64,000 nt of DNA from CAYNRA01 sp046296415 (GCA_046296415.1 JBKBLN010000003.1:1-64000), one strand, 5' to 3'; positions 8,703 to 18,068 are shown, numbered from the stretch's first letter. Notes: a model not told the origin generated them from the sequence alone. Made by a program: numbers and translations.

Positions 8703-10955
8703 TTAGTCAAATAGTGTTGTTTGTCCCTCTTTTTTAAGTCGCCAACTGTCTTGCCCTACTCGTTCTGCAATGTCCTCTAATACATTTAAAATTGTCTGAC
8801 TTTCTGGTGTTGTCCCGTTTTTGAGAAGTGGCAAAATAGCCAATACGATTTCGTCAAAGTGCGGGCTTTTATTTTCTCTTTCCATACGTCTCAAATAGCT
8901 TATTAAATAATATTTGATACGAAGTCTTACGTCAATATGAGTTGAAAACTTTGTGTTTTTTCTAATTGAAAATTGTTCGGTTGTTTCATCGTAATCAAAC
9001 TTGTCAAGCAGAATAGGTGTCAAGTCGGTGTATTCCTTTTTTAGTAAGTCCAAGAAGCCGAGTTCAAGTCCTTTGATAATAAGTTCGTCATTGATTTGTT
9101 CTAATGTTGCACCATTATTTTTGGCAATCATTCCTTCAATAGTTTGCATTACAATTTCAGCAATGTCCAAACCCAAATTAGCTTTCATTATTGCCCTTGG
9201 ATTACGAACCTTGCGGAAGTTGATAATTAATTGTCCTGATAAAACTGTAAAAGGATTTTGTCGTTTCTTAAAACTTGTCTGACCGTTTTTTTGTGCAACG
9301 GCACCCGCATATTCAAACCCACAACTTTCTGCCGTGTCAATGATTAAGTGCCAAAATTCAGGGTCTTTATGAGCAAAAACAAATGAAAGCCAACGGTCAT
9401 ATTTAAGCACACGATACATTTCCTTAATGCTCTGTGCCATTAATTGGTTGTATTCATCTTTGCTTTTATTGTGCTCTCCGCCTTCTATTGCTTCGTCTTT
9501 AAAGTCTTGTTCAGTAACTTCTAAGTCAAGCCAAGCGTTCCACATTGCAGATAAATCCAAATAAGGAATTTTCTTTCCGTATGGTGGGTCAGTATAAATG
9601 TAGTCAACAGTTTCTTTAGGAATAAATTTCAAATTTGTCGCTGTGCCTTTTACAATTTGTGCATTTGAAATAGTTTTTTCGTCAATGAAATATTCCATTT
9701 CTTTTTTTGCTTCTCTTATTTTCTTGAACCGCAATTCAAAGTAATACATAACGTCAACATCAACGTGACTTGGAGCAATTCTATATCTATAATATCGAAA
9801 TACAGAACAATCACCTTGTCCAGCCATCGGCTTTGTTGGGGTTGTGTGGTAAGTTAGGTTTACTTTAGTTACTAATCCCGAAAACATAAGTAACAATGAG
9901 TTTCTAATATTTTCGTTAGACTGTTTGAGAATTATAGATTTAAGAAGCCCCAATTGCGCTGTTTGTTTGTCGCTAAACAATTGGTCTACTGTTTCCACAT
10001 CAGATCCTTTCGGTAATGGAAGTGGTTTTGGACCTGAATATTTTTTTAAGGCTTTCTTTATTTCATCTTCTGTTTTTGGTTCCTTTTTTAAATACTCTTC
10101 TTTTACTTCATTAAATGCTTGGGTAAGCTCAGATTGTTTTACTGGTGCTATTAATGATTGTACCAAAAAAACAGCCATTGGATTTAGGTCAATATTGATT
10201 GCATTTCTATTGTTCATCAATGCTTCAATAGCCGTTATACCACTTCCACCAAATGGGTCAAGGACTAAATCCCCAGGCTTACTAAAATTCTTTATGTATT
10301 CAGCAACAACATTCCACGTCTGTTTAGTGAAATATCCGTGAACGCCAAAATGTCGTTTTGCTGCTTGTTTTTTTACTGGGATTTCTTCAAGTAAAGGTCT
10401 GTTATTGTAGTCAAATCCTGTTTTATAAGCGGTTTTAGGTTCGTAAACAAAGTTTTTCCCAACTTGAAAACTTGTCGGAGCAAGTAATAATATTAAGTCT
10501 TCCCAATTAGCTTCAATATTTTCTAATTCAAAAAAGAGAATAGGTTTGTCGGTGTCGGCTGTTCGATATACTGAAAACTCTAACCCATTACAAAGAGTGA
10601 AGTAATTACTTCTTATTTCGGGATGTGTTGCGTAACTATAAACTTGTTCAACATTGTGGTCATTAATTATTTTTTGATTTGGTGCTTTTGCATCCAATAC
10701 CCAAGCAAAATTGTTTTCAACTTTTAGAGCATAATCAGGCACAAGGTTTACTGGTCGCTTTTTGCTACCAATTTTTAAAAAAGGGTGTTGTAGCGTCTTA
10801 CTGCGAACAATATTTTCTTGTGTGTAACCAAGTTCTTTTATAATTGGAAGTATTATCACTTCTCTAACACTGTCTTCTTTGAAGTCAGGGTCATTAGCTA
10901 TTTTCTTGAAGTCAAGCTGTCCGAATAATTTTTCTCTCGTTATTTTTTCTTTCAT
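8703..10955 (-). CDS. Fused nuclease-DNA methyltransferase (putative type IIG-like RM enzyme)
   Basis: A 750-residue protein that appears to combine cleavage and modification. Residues about 25-160 resemble the N-terminal nuclease domain of type I restriction subunits: PD at 73-74, D88-A-K90 (PD-(D/E)xK pattern) and QVYSY at 104-108. Residues about 195-560 are a methyltransferase with the SAM motif DPFGGSG (233-239) and catalytic DPPY (456-459), in the order of alpha/gamma-type amino methyltransferases. The C-terminal 200 residues may be the target-recognition part. No separate specificity subunit is nearby. I chose ATG 10955 rather than TTG 10964 because the TTG lies inside a -7 promoter box. 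Visibly AT-rich compared with neighbours, suggesting transfer. A pure methyltransferase with an inactive nuclease domain is the alternative. Confidence 0.8.
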   Translation of the reverse strand: MKEKITREKLFGQLDFKKIANDPDFKEDSVREVIILPIIKELGYTQENIVRSKTLQHPFLKIGSKKRPVNLVPDYALKVENNFAWVLDAKAPNQKIINDHNVEQVYSYATHPEIRSNYFTLCNGLEFSVYRTADTDKPILFFELENIEANWEDLILLLAPTSFQVGKNFVYEPKTAYKTGFDYNNRPLLEEIPVKKQAAKRHFGVHGYFTKQTWNVVAEYIKNFSKPGDLVLDPFGGSGITAIEALMNNRNAINIDLNPMAVFLVQSLIAPVKQSELTQAFNEVKEEYLKKEPKTEDEIKKALKKYSGPKPLPLPKGSDVETVDQLFSDKQTAQLGLLKSIILKQSNENIRNSLLLMFSGLVTKVNLTYHTTPTKPMAGQGDCSVFRYYRYRIAPSHVDVDVMYYFELRFKKIREAKKEMEYFIDEKTISNAQIVKGTATNLKFIPKETVDYIYTDPPYGKKIPYLDLSAMWNAWLDLEVTEQDFKDEAIEGGEHNKSKDEYNQLMAQSIKEMYRVLKYDRWLSFVFAHKDPEFWHLIIDTAESCGFEYAGAVAQKNGQTSFKKRQNPFTVLSGQLIINFRKVRNPRAIMKANLGLDIAEIVMQTIEGMIAKNNGATLEQINDELIIKGLELGFLDLLKKEYTDLTPILLDKFDYDETTEQFSIRKNTKFSTHIDVRLRIKYYLISYLRRMERENKSPHFDEIVLAILPLLKNGTTPESQTILNVLEDIAERVGQDSWRLKKEGQTTLFD

Positions 10956-10961
10956 CAATGT

Positions 10962-10969
10962 CAAAAGTA
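10962..10969 (-). promoter_or_regulatory. -7 box TACTTTTG directly before RM start
   Basis: TACTTTTG on the minus strand ends 6 bp before ATG 10955, so the transcript would start at or very near the start codon and be nearly leaderless. Confidence 0.5.
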
Positions 10970-11009
10970 TCGTTTTTTATGTCTGTTTGTTTTGCAGTGT
11001 CTGTTTTTT

Positions 11010-11024
11010 AGCCTTGCAGGTAAC
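11010..11024 (+). repeat. Right inverted repeat of RM cassette
   Basis: AGCCTTGCAGGTAAC, the inverted partner of the segment at 8675-8689. A hairpin (ATATACGCCAT with ATGGCGTCTATAT) follows at about 11031-11067. Confidence 0.55.
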
Positions 11025-11139
11025 GAATCGATATACGCCATAAATTCAACCTAATGGCGTCTATATCCTAATTGGAGGAGGGGTTCAACCTTACCGAAGA
11101 CCTCTTCCAAGCCTATCCAAATGTATTTAAAATGCCTTA

Positions 11140-11430
11140 GATCTCCAAATGATCCAACGGGCTTTTTAGTTTATTAAAACCTTTGGTTGTTGTTTGGGTG
11201 TATATTTCGGTGGTTTTTGAACTTTCATGACCCAATAAGTTTTGAATTTACCGGATATCAGTCCCATTCTCTAGTAAATGTGTCGCAAAGCTATGTCGTA
11301 ATGTATGGACACTTACTTTCTTCCGAATCCCAGCCTTGGAAGCAGCTGCCTTGAATATATTTTGAATGCTTCGCGTAGTATATTGAGACGCCAGTTACTG
11401 CCTTCAAATAACCGGTTTGATCGCTTTTAT
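11140..11430 (-). pseudogene. Decayed tyrosine recombinase (C-terminal fragment)
   Basis: Translated on the minus strand this stretch reads SIQNIFKAAASKAGIRKK, then VHTLRHSFATHLLENGTDIR, a TAA stop, and IQNLLGHESSKTTEIYTQ followed by KGFNKLKSPLDHLE. This is the C-terminal catalytic part of a XerC/D-like integrase, with the HxLRHSFATHLL box, the LGHxSxxTTxIY box and the nucleophile Tyr. The stop replaces the Tyr or similar residue usually found in DIRYIQ, and the upstream part (RLFEGSN, about 11415) is in another frame, so the gene is dead. No N-terminal half is found. It marks an old insertion between the RM gene and tRNA-fMet. Confidence 0.8.
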
Positions 11431-12067
11431 CGCCTGATTTTGGTACGAACTAGGTTTTTAGCGTGATCTAGGGTTTTGGGACAAAATATGCTCGCTAGAT
11501 TATTTCTTTACTGCCTACTGTGCGGCATGGCCAATACTCATACTATCAACAGGCCGCCGCTTCTTCGGAGTAATGCTCCGTCTCTACCGAGCGGATGCTA
11601 ATGCAGGTGGTATCAACAGGCCGCACCTACGGAGCTTGTCCGATCTTGGGGCCATCGCTTATTGGCTACAAACGGTGGACTCCGATGGAGCCGTTTGTCA
11701 TCAAATCATCTTTTCTCGGTGTGTTTGCGTTCATCCGTGCCTAAAAATCGCTAGAATCCAAAGGATCCGAATTCCACCTAATGGCTCCTTAGGATCATCT
11801 TGGGGAGACGGGGGACTTGTTTTCTACGAACGGTTTACCCCAATATTCTGTGGTTCATTATTAATCATGTGCTCCTCACTACCCGCCAATGCTTTACGAG
11901 TTTTTCCATTAGTTTTCATGCTTAGGTGGGGACAGCTTGTCCCTTGGATGGAATGTAACTCAGGACCACACTTTCTTATTTTCTTCAAATAACCTGTAGA
12001 GCGTAAATCACTCCCTAATCCCCAAAAAAAAGCTTCGAACAATATATAATTGTCCGAAGCTTTGTAG
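11431..12067. repeat. Gene-free repeat-bearing stretch downstream of tRNA-fMet
   Basis: No convincing gene. It contains a 14-bp direct repeat TATCAACAGGCCGC (11544-11557 and 11611-11624), each followed by short inverted segments rich in CGGAG/CTCCG, and a longer hairpin (ACAAACGG against CCGTTTGT, about 11668-11699). Such short palindromic units are typical of transposase-mobilised interspersed repeats. It lies at the 3' side of the tRNA, the usual place for island integration. Confidence 0.5.
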
Positions 12068-12140
12068 TAGCGGGAACAGGACTCGAACCTGTGACCTTTG
12101 GGTTATGAGCCCAACGAGCTGCCAACTGCTCCATCCCGCG
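12068..12140 (-). tRNA. tRNA-fMet (CAT), initiator
   Basis: A 73-nt cloverleaf without encoded CCA. Anticodon CAT sits in the loop of a GTTGGG/CCCAA-type stem with G-C pairs at its base. The first base C1 cannot pair with T72, the hallmark of bacterial initiator tRNA, while G2-A7 pair with T66-C71. The T-arm carries GGTTCGAGTCC. Its -7 box is at 12164-12171. Confidence 0.93.
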
Positions 12141-12163
12141 ATCTATTTCCCTGATTGGGATTA

Positions 12164-12171
12164 CAAAGGTA
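12164..12171 (-). promoter_or_regulatory. -7 box of tRNA-fMet
   Basis: TACCTTTG on the minus strand, 24 bp before the tRNA 5' end, matching TAnnTTTG. Confidence 0.55.
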
Positions 12172-12194
12172 GGACACTTTTTTCAAAAATCAAG

Positions 12195-12202
12195 TATCTT
12201 TG
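12195..12202 (+). promoter_or_regulatory. -7 box of era
   Basis: TATCTTTG 20 bp before the era ATG; divergent from the tRNA-fMet promoter. Confidence 0.6.
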
Positions 12203-12221
12203 TAAAAAAAAGTAAAAAATT

Positions 12222-13127
12222 ATGGCCAAAACGCACAAAGCTGGCTTCATCAGCATCATAGGAAAGCCCAATGTGGGCAAATCTACCTTGATGAACGAGC
12301 TCGTGGGCGAACGTTTGTCGATCATCACCTCCAAAGCCCAAACCACACGTCATCGCATTTTAGGGATGGTCAATGGTGAAATAGGTGACACCGAATTCCA
12401 GCTGGTCTATTCCGACACGCCTGGTATTATCAAACCTATGTATGCCTTGCATGAGGCCATGATGGAATTTGTGCACGGCTCCTTGGAAGATGCCGACGTG
12501 ATTCTTTTTGTAACCGATATTTTCGAAAAATACGACGAAGAGGACGTCATTCAGAAACTAAAAGACATTCAAGCCCCGCTGCTCCTCATTATAAACAAAA
12601 AAGATCTCGCCACAGACGAACAAATACAAGAGAAAATTGCCCATTGGAAAACCGTATTAAATCCGGCCCACATCATGGCCATCTCCGCTCTCGAGGGAGA
12701 AGGTCTAGGTGATTTATTAGCTCAGATCATTGACCTGATGCCCGTGCATCCACCGTATTTTCCAAAAGATGAACTGACAGACAAACCCGAACGCTTTTTT
12801 GCGGCCGAGATTATCCGTGAGAAAATTTTAATGAACTACAAAAAGGAAATTCCCTATTCCTGTGAAGTCGCCATTACCTCCTTTAAAGAAGATGACGATA
12901 TCATTCGCATTGCCGCTGAAATTTACGTGGAGCGTGCCACCCAACGAGCCATCTTGTTAGGTCACAAAGGAGAACGAATCAAAAAAGTAGGTATCGAAGC
13001 CCGCCAAACCATGGAAACCTTTTTTGCTAAAAAGATTTTCCTTGAACAATATATCAAAGTAGAACCCGATTGGCGCATGAAAAAAGCTAAATTATCTCGT
13101 TTCGGTTACGGTTCCGGACAAGATTAA
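12222..13127 (+). CDS. era: GTPase Era
   Basis: A 301-residue ribosome-assembly GTPase that binds 16S rRNA and is needed for 30S maturation. The GTPase domain shows the P-loop GKPNVGKS (14-21), the switch I region TSKAQTTRHR (37-46), DTPG (65-68) and NKKD (125-128); the C-terminal KH RNA-binding domain includes ILLGHKGERIKKVG. Length is normal for the family. It is monocistronic between a clear promoter and a strong terminator, divergent from tRNA-fMet. Confidence 0.97.
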   Translation: MAKTHKAGFISIIGKPNVGKSTLMNELVGERLSIITSKAQTTRHRILGMVNGEIGDTEFQLVYSDTPGIIKPMYALHEAMMEFVHGSLEDADVILFVTDIFEKYDEEDVIQKLKDIQAPLLLIINKKDLATDEQIQEKIAHWKTVLNPAHIMAISALEGEGLGDLLAQIIDLMPVHPPYFPKDELTDKPERFFAAEIIREKILMNYKKEIPYSCEVAITSFKEDDDIIRIAAEIYVERATQRAILLGHKGERIKKVGIEARQTMETFFAKKIFLEQYIKVEPDWRMKKAKLSRFGYGSGQD

Positions 13128-13132
13128 ATCCC

Positions 13133-13180
13133 AAGATTTTTTAGAAAACAACGCCAGTTTTCTAAAAAATCTTTTATTTT
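13133..13180 (+). terminator. Terminator after era
   Basis: A long, nearly perfect stem (AAGATTTTTTAGAAAAC and its complement, loop AACGCCA) followed by TTTTATTTT; it may act in both directions. Confidence 0.8.
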
Positions 13181-13228
13181 TACCGTTAATAATACAAATT
13201 CATTAACCACAACGAAAACCAACCCCCT

Positions 13229-14938
13229 ATGCAATCACCCGATGCTTCACGGCCTTGGCTGAAGTTCTATCCAGCTGGTGTGCCTGCCGATATTAATCCT
13301 GATTCGTACGCTTCTCTTCTAGACCTAATTGATGAAGGCTTCACCAAATTCAAGTCGAATGCGGCCTATGCCAATATGGGCAAGGAAATGACTTTTGGTG
13401 AATTGGATATACTATCCCGCAATTTTGCTGCACATTTACAAGCTGTAGGTATGCAAAAAGGCGATCGGATCGCTATCCAAATGCCCAACTGTCTTCAGTA
13501 TCCTGTAGCCCTGTTTGGCGCGCTTAGAGCAGGCCTTACGGTAGTGAACACCAATCCGCTGTACACACCTCGGGAAATGAAACACCAGTTTGTGGATTCC
13601 GGTGCCAAAGCGATCGTTATTGTCGCCAACTTCGCCTCTTACCTCGAAAAAGTTCTACCTGAAACACAAATTGAGCATATCTTCTTAACCGAACTTGGGG
13701 ATATGTTAAGTTTTCCCAAAAAGCAATTGGTGAACTTTGTGGTCAAGCGCGTGAAGAAAATGGTTCCCCCATTCCATTTGCCCACGGCTCAGTCCTTTAC
13801 AGGAGCCCTTTCGGCAGGTGCACAACAAACCTATACTCGACCCACCGTTACAGGTGAAAATATAGCATTTATCCAATATACCGGCGGAACAACCGGCGTA
13901 TCCAAGGGAGCCATGCTCACTCATCGGAATGTGGTCGCCAACCTCCAAACCAATGAGGCTTGGCAGGCGGTCGTCAACGATCAAATGAAAGGGGATAAAA
14001 TTGTTGGCATTACAGCCTTACCCCTTTATCATATTTATGCCCTGACTGTCAATGCGTTAACAGCCTTAAAAACAGGGGTGATGAATCTACTGATCACCAA
14101 TCCTCGTGATTTGGACGCATTCATCAAGGATTTGAAAAAATATCCACCTCATATTTTTACTGGGGTCAATACCCTTTACAATGGCTTACTGAATCACCCC
14201 AAAATTAAAGAGGTCGACTTTAGTAATCTGGTCATAACCTCGGCGGGTGGCATGGCGTTGCAGTCGTCGGTTGCCATGCGCTGGAAAGAACTAACCGGTA
14301 ATTTACCAACGGAAGGGTATGGTTTGTCGGAAACCTCCCCTGTCTTGACTTCCAATCCTTTGATCGGTGACAACCGCATTGGAACGATCGGGATGCCGTG
14401 GCCCAGCACCTATGTCAAGATCATGCGAGAAGATGGCACGTGGGCCGATATTGGGGAGGCCGGTGAAATCTGTGCACATGGCCCCCAAGTGATGCTCGGA
14501 TACTACAATCGCCCAGACGAAACGGCCAAAGTGATGTTCGACGACCCCGCAGATGGCAAACGCTGGTTTAAAACCGGAGACGTGGGCGTGATGGATCAGG
14601 ACGGGTACTTCAAAATTGTCGATCGGAAGAAAGACATGATATTGGTTTCCGGATTCAATGTCTATCCAAACGAAATCGAAGATGTCGTCGCCAGCATGCC
14701 AGGCGTATTGGAAGTCGCCTGTGTTGGCGTACCCGATGAAAAATCGACGGAAGCTGTCAAAATTTTTGTGGTGAAGAAAGATCCAAATCTAGAAGTAGAT
14801 GCCATCAAAGCCTATTGTCGCGAAAATCTAACCGCCTACAAATGTCCGAAACACATTGAGTTCCGGGACGAATTACCCAAAACCAATGTCGGTAAAATTT
14901 TGCGTCGGGCCCTTCGCGACGAAACCCCAACCACCTAA
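13229..14938 (+). CDS. Long-chain fatty acid-CoA ligase
   Basis: A 569-residue AMP-forming acyl-CoA synthetase resembling FadD, which activates long-chain fatty acids with ATP and CoA for beta-oxidation or lipid synthesis. Motifs are the ATP-binding YTGGTTGVSKGAMLTHRN (about 217-234), GYGLSETSP in the middle, the hinge TGDVGVMDQDGYF, and KTNVGKILRRALRD with the catalytic Lys near the C-terminus. No signal peptide or membrane segment is seen. It is flanked by terminators and so is transcribed alone. Confidence 0.93.
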   Translation: MQSPDASRPWLKFYPAGVPADINPDSYASLLDLIDEGFTKFKSNAAYANMGKEMTFGELDILSRNFAAHLQAVGMQKGDRIAIQMPNCLQYPVALFGALRAGLTVVNTNPLYTPREMKHQFVDSGAKAIVIVANFASYLEKVLPETQIEHIFLTELGDMLSFPKKQLVNFVVKRVKKMVPPFHLPTAQSFTGALSAGAQQTYTRPTVTGENIAFIQYTGGTTGVSKGAMLTHRNVVANLQTNEAWQAVVNDQMKGDKIVGITALPLYHIYALTVNALTALKTGVMNLLITNPRDLDAFIKDLKKYPPHIFTGVNTLYNGLLNHPKIKEVDFSNLVITSAGGMALQSSVAMRWKELTGNLPTEGYGLSETSPVLTSNPLIGDNRIGTIGMPWPSTYVKIMREDGTWADIGEAGEICAHGPQVMLGYYNRPDETAKVMFDDPADGKRWFKTGDVGVMDQDGYFKIVDRKKDMILVSGFNVYPNEIEDVVASMPGVLEVACVGVPDEKSTEAVKIFVVKKDPNLEVDAIKAYCRENLTAYKCPKHIEFRDELPKTNVGKILRRALRDETPTT

Positions 14939-14953
14939 TTCATCCTTTATTTC

Positions 14954-14983
14954 AAAAAAGCCCTCTACCAAGAGGGCTTTTTT
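14954..14983 (+). terminator. Terminator after acyl-CoA ligase
   Basis: AAAAAAGCCCTCT, loop ACCA, AGAGGGCTTTTTT; symmetric, so probably bidirectional. Confidence 0.85.
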
Positions 14984-15082
14984 GTTACTTTTTGATATAA
15001 ACCATTTAATTTAACTAAAATACCTGATTCATCCTTTTGTAGTATATTGCACCGCAAGAAATATTGGATTTACTCATACCTA

Positions 15083-15892
15083 ATGCATTCGAAACCAATG
15101 AACGAAAAGAACCCACGCCGTGTGGTTTGTAAGAACTGCCATCACACCTTTGAAGGGAATTTTTGCAACCAATGTGGACAATCTGCACACACCCATGAAA
15201 TTGATTTCCATAGCATCGTTCACGAGATTCAACATAGCTTATTTCATGTAGATAAGGGTATTCTGTTCACCACATATTGTCTGCTCAAACAACCCGGTAA
15301 GACCATTCGAGATTATCTGGCAGGTAAACGAGTCCAACACTTTAAGCCCCTCGCTTATTTGTTTATTTTATCCACCTTGTATGCTGTACTAACCAAAATA
15401 TCCAATAAATCGACGTTCCTTACCTCCTTCTTGGAGGGATTTTACAATGGGTCGAATGATGAGGAAAGTCGAAATAGTCTTGGCTTCCTTGGCGACGCCC
15501 TCGTTTGGATGTCCAGCCATTATGCCTACACCACTTTACTTCTTTTACCCATCTTCTCTTTGGCTTCCTACTGGTGTTTTAAACGAAGTGGTTACAATTA
15601 TTTCCAACACTTAATCCTCAACTGTTATGTATCGGGGTTTAGTACAGCTATTCTACTAGTCCTTTTACCCTTAACTTCCTTCATTCAAGATAAACAAATC
15701 AACGAGTTCATCGATATCGCGAAAATCTATGCCGGATTGGCACTTACCTTCTGGATGTACTTTTCCTTTTTTCAGTCATATCACCCCATTAAAAAAATAC
15801 TTTTAACCGTCCTGACTTACGTTGTCATGATTCTTCTTCTTTTTGCGGTTGTATTCTTTTGTGGCATGATCACCGGGCTTTCCCCCGACTAA
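15083..15892 (+). CDS. DUF3667 membrane protein
   Basis: A protein of about 269 residues. It opens with a zinc-ribbon-like CKNCHHTFEGNFCNQCGQ, then the family-typical HSLFHVDKGILFTTYCLLKQPGKTIRDYLAGKRVQHFKP, then about five membrane helices (AYLFILSTLYAVL; LLLLPIFSLASYW; GFSTAILLVLLPL and others). Its function is unknown; the ribbon faces the cytoplasm in the expected topology. ATG 15083 or 15098 is the likely start; a TTG at 15047 is unlikely. Not in an evident operon. Confidence 0.85.
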   Translation: MHSKPMNEKNPRRVVCKNCHHTFEGNFCNQCGQSAHTHEIDFHSIVHEIQHSLFHVDKGILFTTYCLLKQPGKTIRDYLAGKRVQHFKPLAYLFILSTLYAVLTKISNKSTFLTSFLEGFYNGSNDEESRNSLGFLGDALVWMSSHYAYTTLLLLPIFSLASYWCFKRSGYNYFQHLILNCYVSGFSTAILLVLLPLTSFIQDKQINEFIDIAKIYAGLALTFWMYFSFFQSYHPIKKILLTVLTYVVMILLLFAVVFFCGMITGLSPD

Positions 15893-16086
15893 ATCGTCAG
15901 CCCAACGCAAATCGTTTCCACCATCCTATCCATGGCTGTTGGTCAGCAAGTCCGATTTCTCAGCATCTGCCAGGTGCAATTTTAAATTTTTTTAAAATAT
16001 ACTTGGAATGTATAGACATGTTTGATAGATTTGTGATGTCAGAGCTGTCTTCAAACCCATCTCTTTTACATTCAACCACCTGAATC

Positions 16087-17961
16087 ATGAAACGTGTACT
16101 TCTAACCCTTTGGGGGTTGGCAGTCGGGCTTGTAGGATCCCTACAAGCTCAACATGCCTTGATCCCTACCCCAGTTTCGTACCAAGCAAAATCCGGTTCC
16201 TTTCTTTTGGACCCGACGGTTGGAATCCAAGCCTCGAAGGACCTAGTATCTCAACCCGCCATTGCCGCATCGATTCAAAAGCTACAATCGAAGGGCCTGA
16301 CCTTGGGTGCACCGAAAGCAGGTGGACGAAGCCTTCGTTTAACTACACTCCAACCTGCCGATCCTATCTTGGGGAGTGAGGGATACCGCCTCGACATCAC
16401 CGCCCAAGAGATTCGCCTTGGAGCCAACCAAATCGCTGGTTTCATATACGGAATGCAAACCCTAGAGCAACTTATTCCTGTCGAGTTCTTTTCGGCTAAG
16501 TCGAAAATCAAAGCGGCTATTCCTAATGCCTCGATTGTGGATTATCCCCGTTTCGGTTGGCGAGGCTTGATGCTGGATGTATCCCGACACTTTCGCCCAA
16601 AACAGGAGGTCCTTCGTTTCATCGACCAAATGGCTGCCTACAAATACAATGTATTGCATTGGCACTTAACCGACGATCAAGGCTGGCGTGTGGAGATCAA
16701 GAAATACCCCAAATTAACCGAGGTAGGGGCCTGCCGTGTCCCTCGTGTCGGAACTTGGTGGGAACGTGAACCACCCAAACCCGGCGAGAAAGCGACGGAC
16801 TGTGGATATTATACGCAAGATGACGTTCGAGAAATTGTCGCTTACGCGGCCCAAAGAAACATTCAGATTATCCCCGAAATCGACGTCCCCGGCCATAGCA
16901 TGGCGGCTATTGCTGCATATCCAGAACTATCTGTAACGCAGGATGCTACCATCCAGGTCAATCCGGGAAGTAACTTTGCCGAATGGCATAGCAATGGCAC
17001 TTTTACGATGTTCATCGACAATAACCTGGACCCGACGAATGAAAAAGTGTATACATTTTTAGATGATGTTTTTGCCGAGCTTAGTCAATTATTCCCCGCC
17101 CCCTACATTCATTTAGGCGGTGACGAATGTTATTATGGATTTTGGGAGAAATCAGAAAAGGCACAAGCCTTCATGAAGAAAAACAACTTGAAAGATGGGC
17201 ATGCGCTTCAAAATTACTTTACCAAACGCGTTGCCCAGCTGATCGAAAAAAATGGAAAAAAAGCCATGGGTTGGGATGAAATTGCAGAGGGAGAACTTCC
17301 ATCGACTGTGGCGGTTATGAGTTGGCGTGGAACCAAAGGGGGTATTGAAGCAGCCAAAAAGGGGCATCATGTCGTCATGACTCCCAGCACGTATGCTTAC
17401 TTAGACCTAGCTCAAGGCGATCCAAGCCTTGAACCTCCCATTTACAGCAAAGTTTCCCTGAAAACTTCGTATCAATACGAACCCATTTCCGAAGGCATTC
17501 CAGCGGATAAAGTTCTGGGAGGACAAGGAAACTTATGGTCTGAACGTTTGGCCGACTACCGTGCGGTAGAGTATATGCTTTATCCTAGGGCTTGGGCACT
17601 CTCCGAAGTTTTCTGGTCTCCGCCCAACCAAAAGAATTGGGATCAATTTGTGAATCGCATGGAAAAACACATGGTTCGAGCGGAATCCGAACAGATTAAA
17701 GTTAGTCGATCCATATTCAATCCCTGGATTGAAGTTAAAAAAAATGGAGACAAGCGACAAGCCGTTTTGTGGTGTGAGGCCCCAGGTACTGAAATTTACT
17801 ATACCCTTGACCATTTCCCTCCAGATAACCAATCCAAAAAATACTCAGGACCAATCGACCTCCCGAACGAACCCTTTGCTTTGCGGGCCGTCGTGTATCG
17901 AAATGGAAAACGAATGGGCGAAATACTCACCCTTTCCAGTGAGCAGTTAATGAAAAGATAA
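16087..17961 (+). CDS. Beta-N-acetylhexosaminidase, GH20
   Basis: A 624-residue secreted enzyme that releases terminal GlcNAc or GalNAc from chitin-derived or glycoconjugate oligosaccharides. Signal peptide at 1-21 (MKRVLLTLWGLAVGLVGSLQA); a small GH20b domain to about 155; the TIM-barrel catalytic domain begins YPRFGWRGLMLDVSRHF and contains HLTDDQGWR, EIDVPGH and the catalytic pair Asp346-Glu347 in LGGDE. A C-terminal segment (EIYYTLDHFPPDNQSKKY) resembles the CHB_HEX_C module. The gene is monocistronic. Likely periplasmic or outer-membrane. Confidence 0.95.
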   Translation: MKRVLLTLWGLAVGLVGSLQAQHALIPTPVSYQAKSGSFLLDPTVGIQASKDLVSQPAIAASIQKLQSKGLTLGAPKAGGRSLRLTTLQPADPILGSEGYRLDITAQEIRLGANQIAGFIYGMQTLEQLIPVEFFSAKSKIKAAIPNASIVDYPRFGWRGLMLDVSRHFRPKQEVLRFIDQMAAYKYNVLHWHLTDDQGWRVEIKKYPKLTEVGACRVPRVGTWWEREPPKPGEKATDCGYYTQDDVREIVAYAAQRNIQIIPEIDVPGHSMAAIAAYPELSVTQDATIQVNPGSNFAEWHSNGTFTMFIDNNLDPTNEKVYTFLDDVFAELSQLFPAPYIHLGGDECYYGFWEKSEKAQAFMKKNNLKDGHALQNYFTKRVAQLIEKNGKKAMGWDEIAEGELPSTVAVMSWRGTKGGIEAAKKGHHVVMTPSTYAYLDLAQGDPSLEPPIYSKVSLKTSYQYEPISEGIPADKVLGGQGNLWSERLADYRAVEYMLYPRAWALSEVFWSPPNQKNWDQFVNRMEKHMVRAESEQIKVSRSIFNPWIEVKKNGDKRQAVLWCEAPGTEIYYTLDHFPPDNQSKKYSGPIDLPNEPFALRAVVYRNGKRMGEILTLSSEQLMKR

Positions 17962-17980
17962 TCTGACCAATACGCCATTA

Positions 17981-18025
17981 AACCCCACCAAAAGTAACCT
18001 TTTAAGCACTTTGGTGGGGTTTTTT
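17981..18025 (+). terminator. Terminator after GH20 gene
   Basis: AACCCCACCAAA pairs with TTTGGTGGGGTT around an 18-nt loop, followed by TTTTT. Confidence 0.8.
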
Positions 18026-18068
18026 ATAAAAACCTACTGAATCGTGGTATTATTCGGAAAATTAACCG

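Noticed and set aside
11573..12042. Frames on both strands downstream of tRNA-fMet
   Set aside because: They consist of palindromic repeat sequence and give low-complexity, unrelated peptides.
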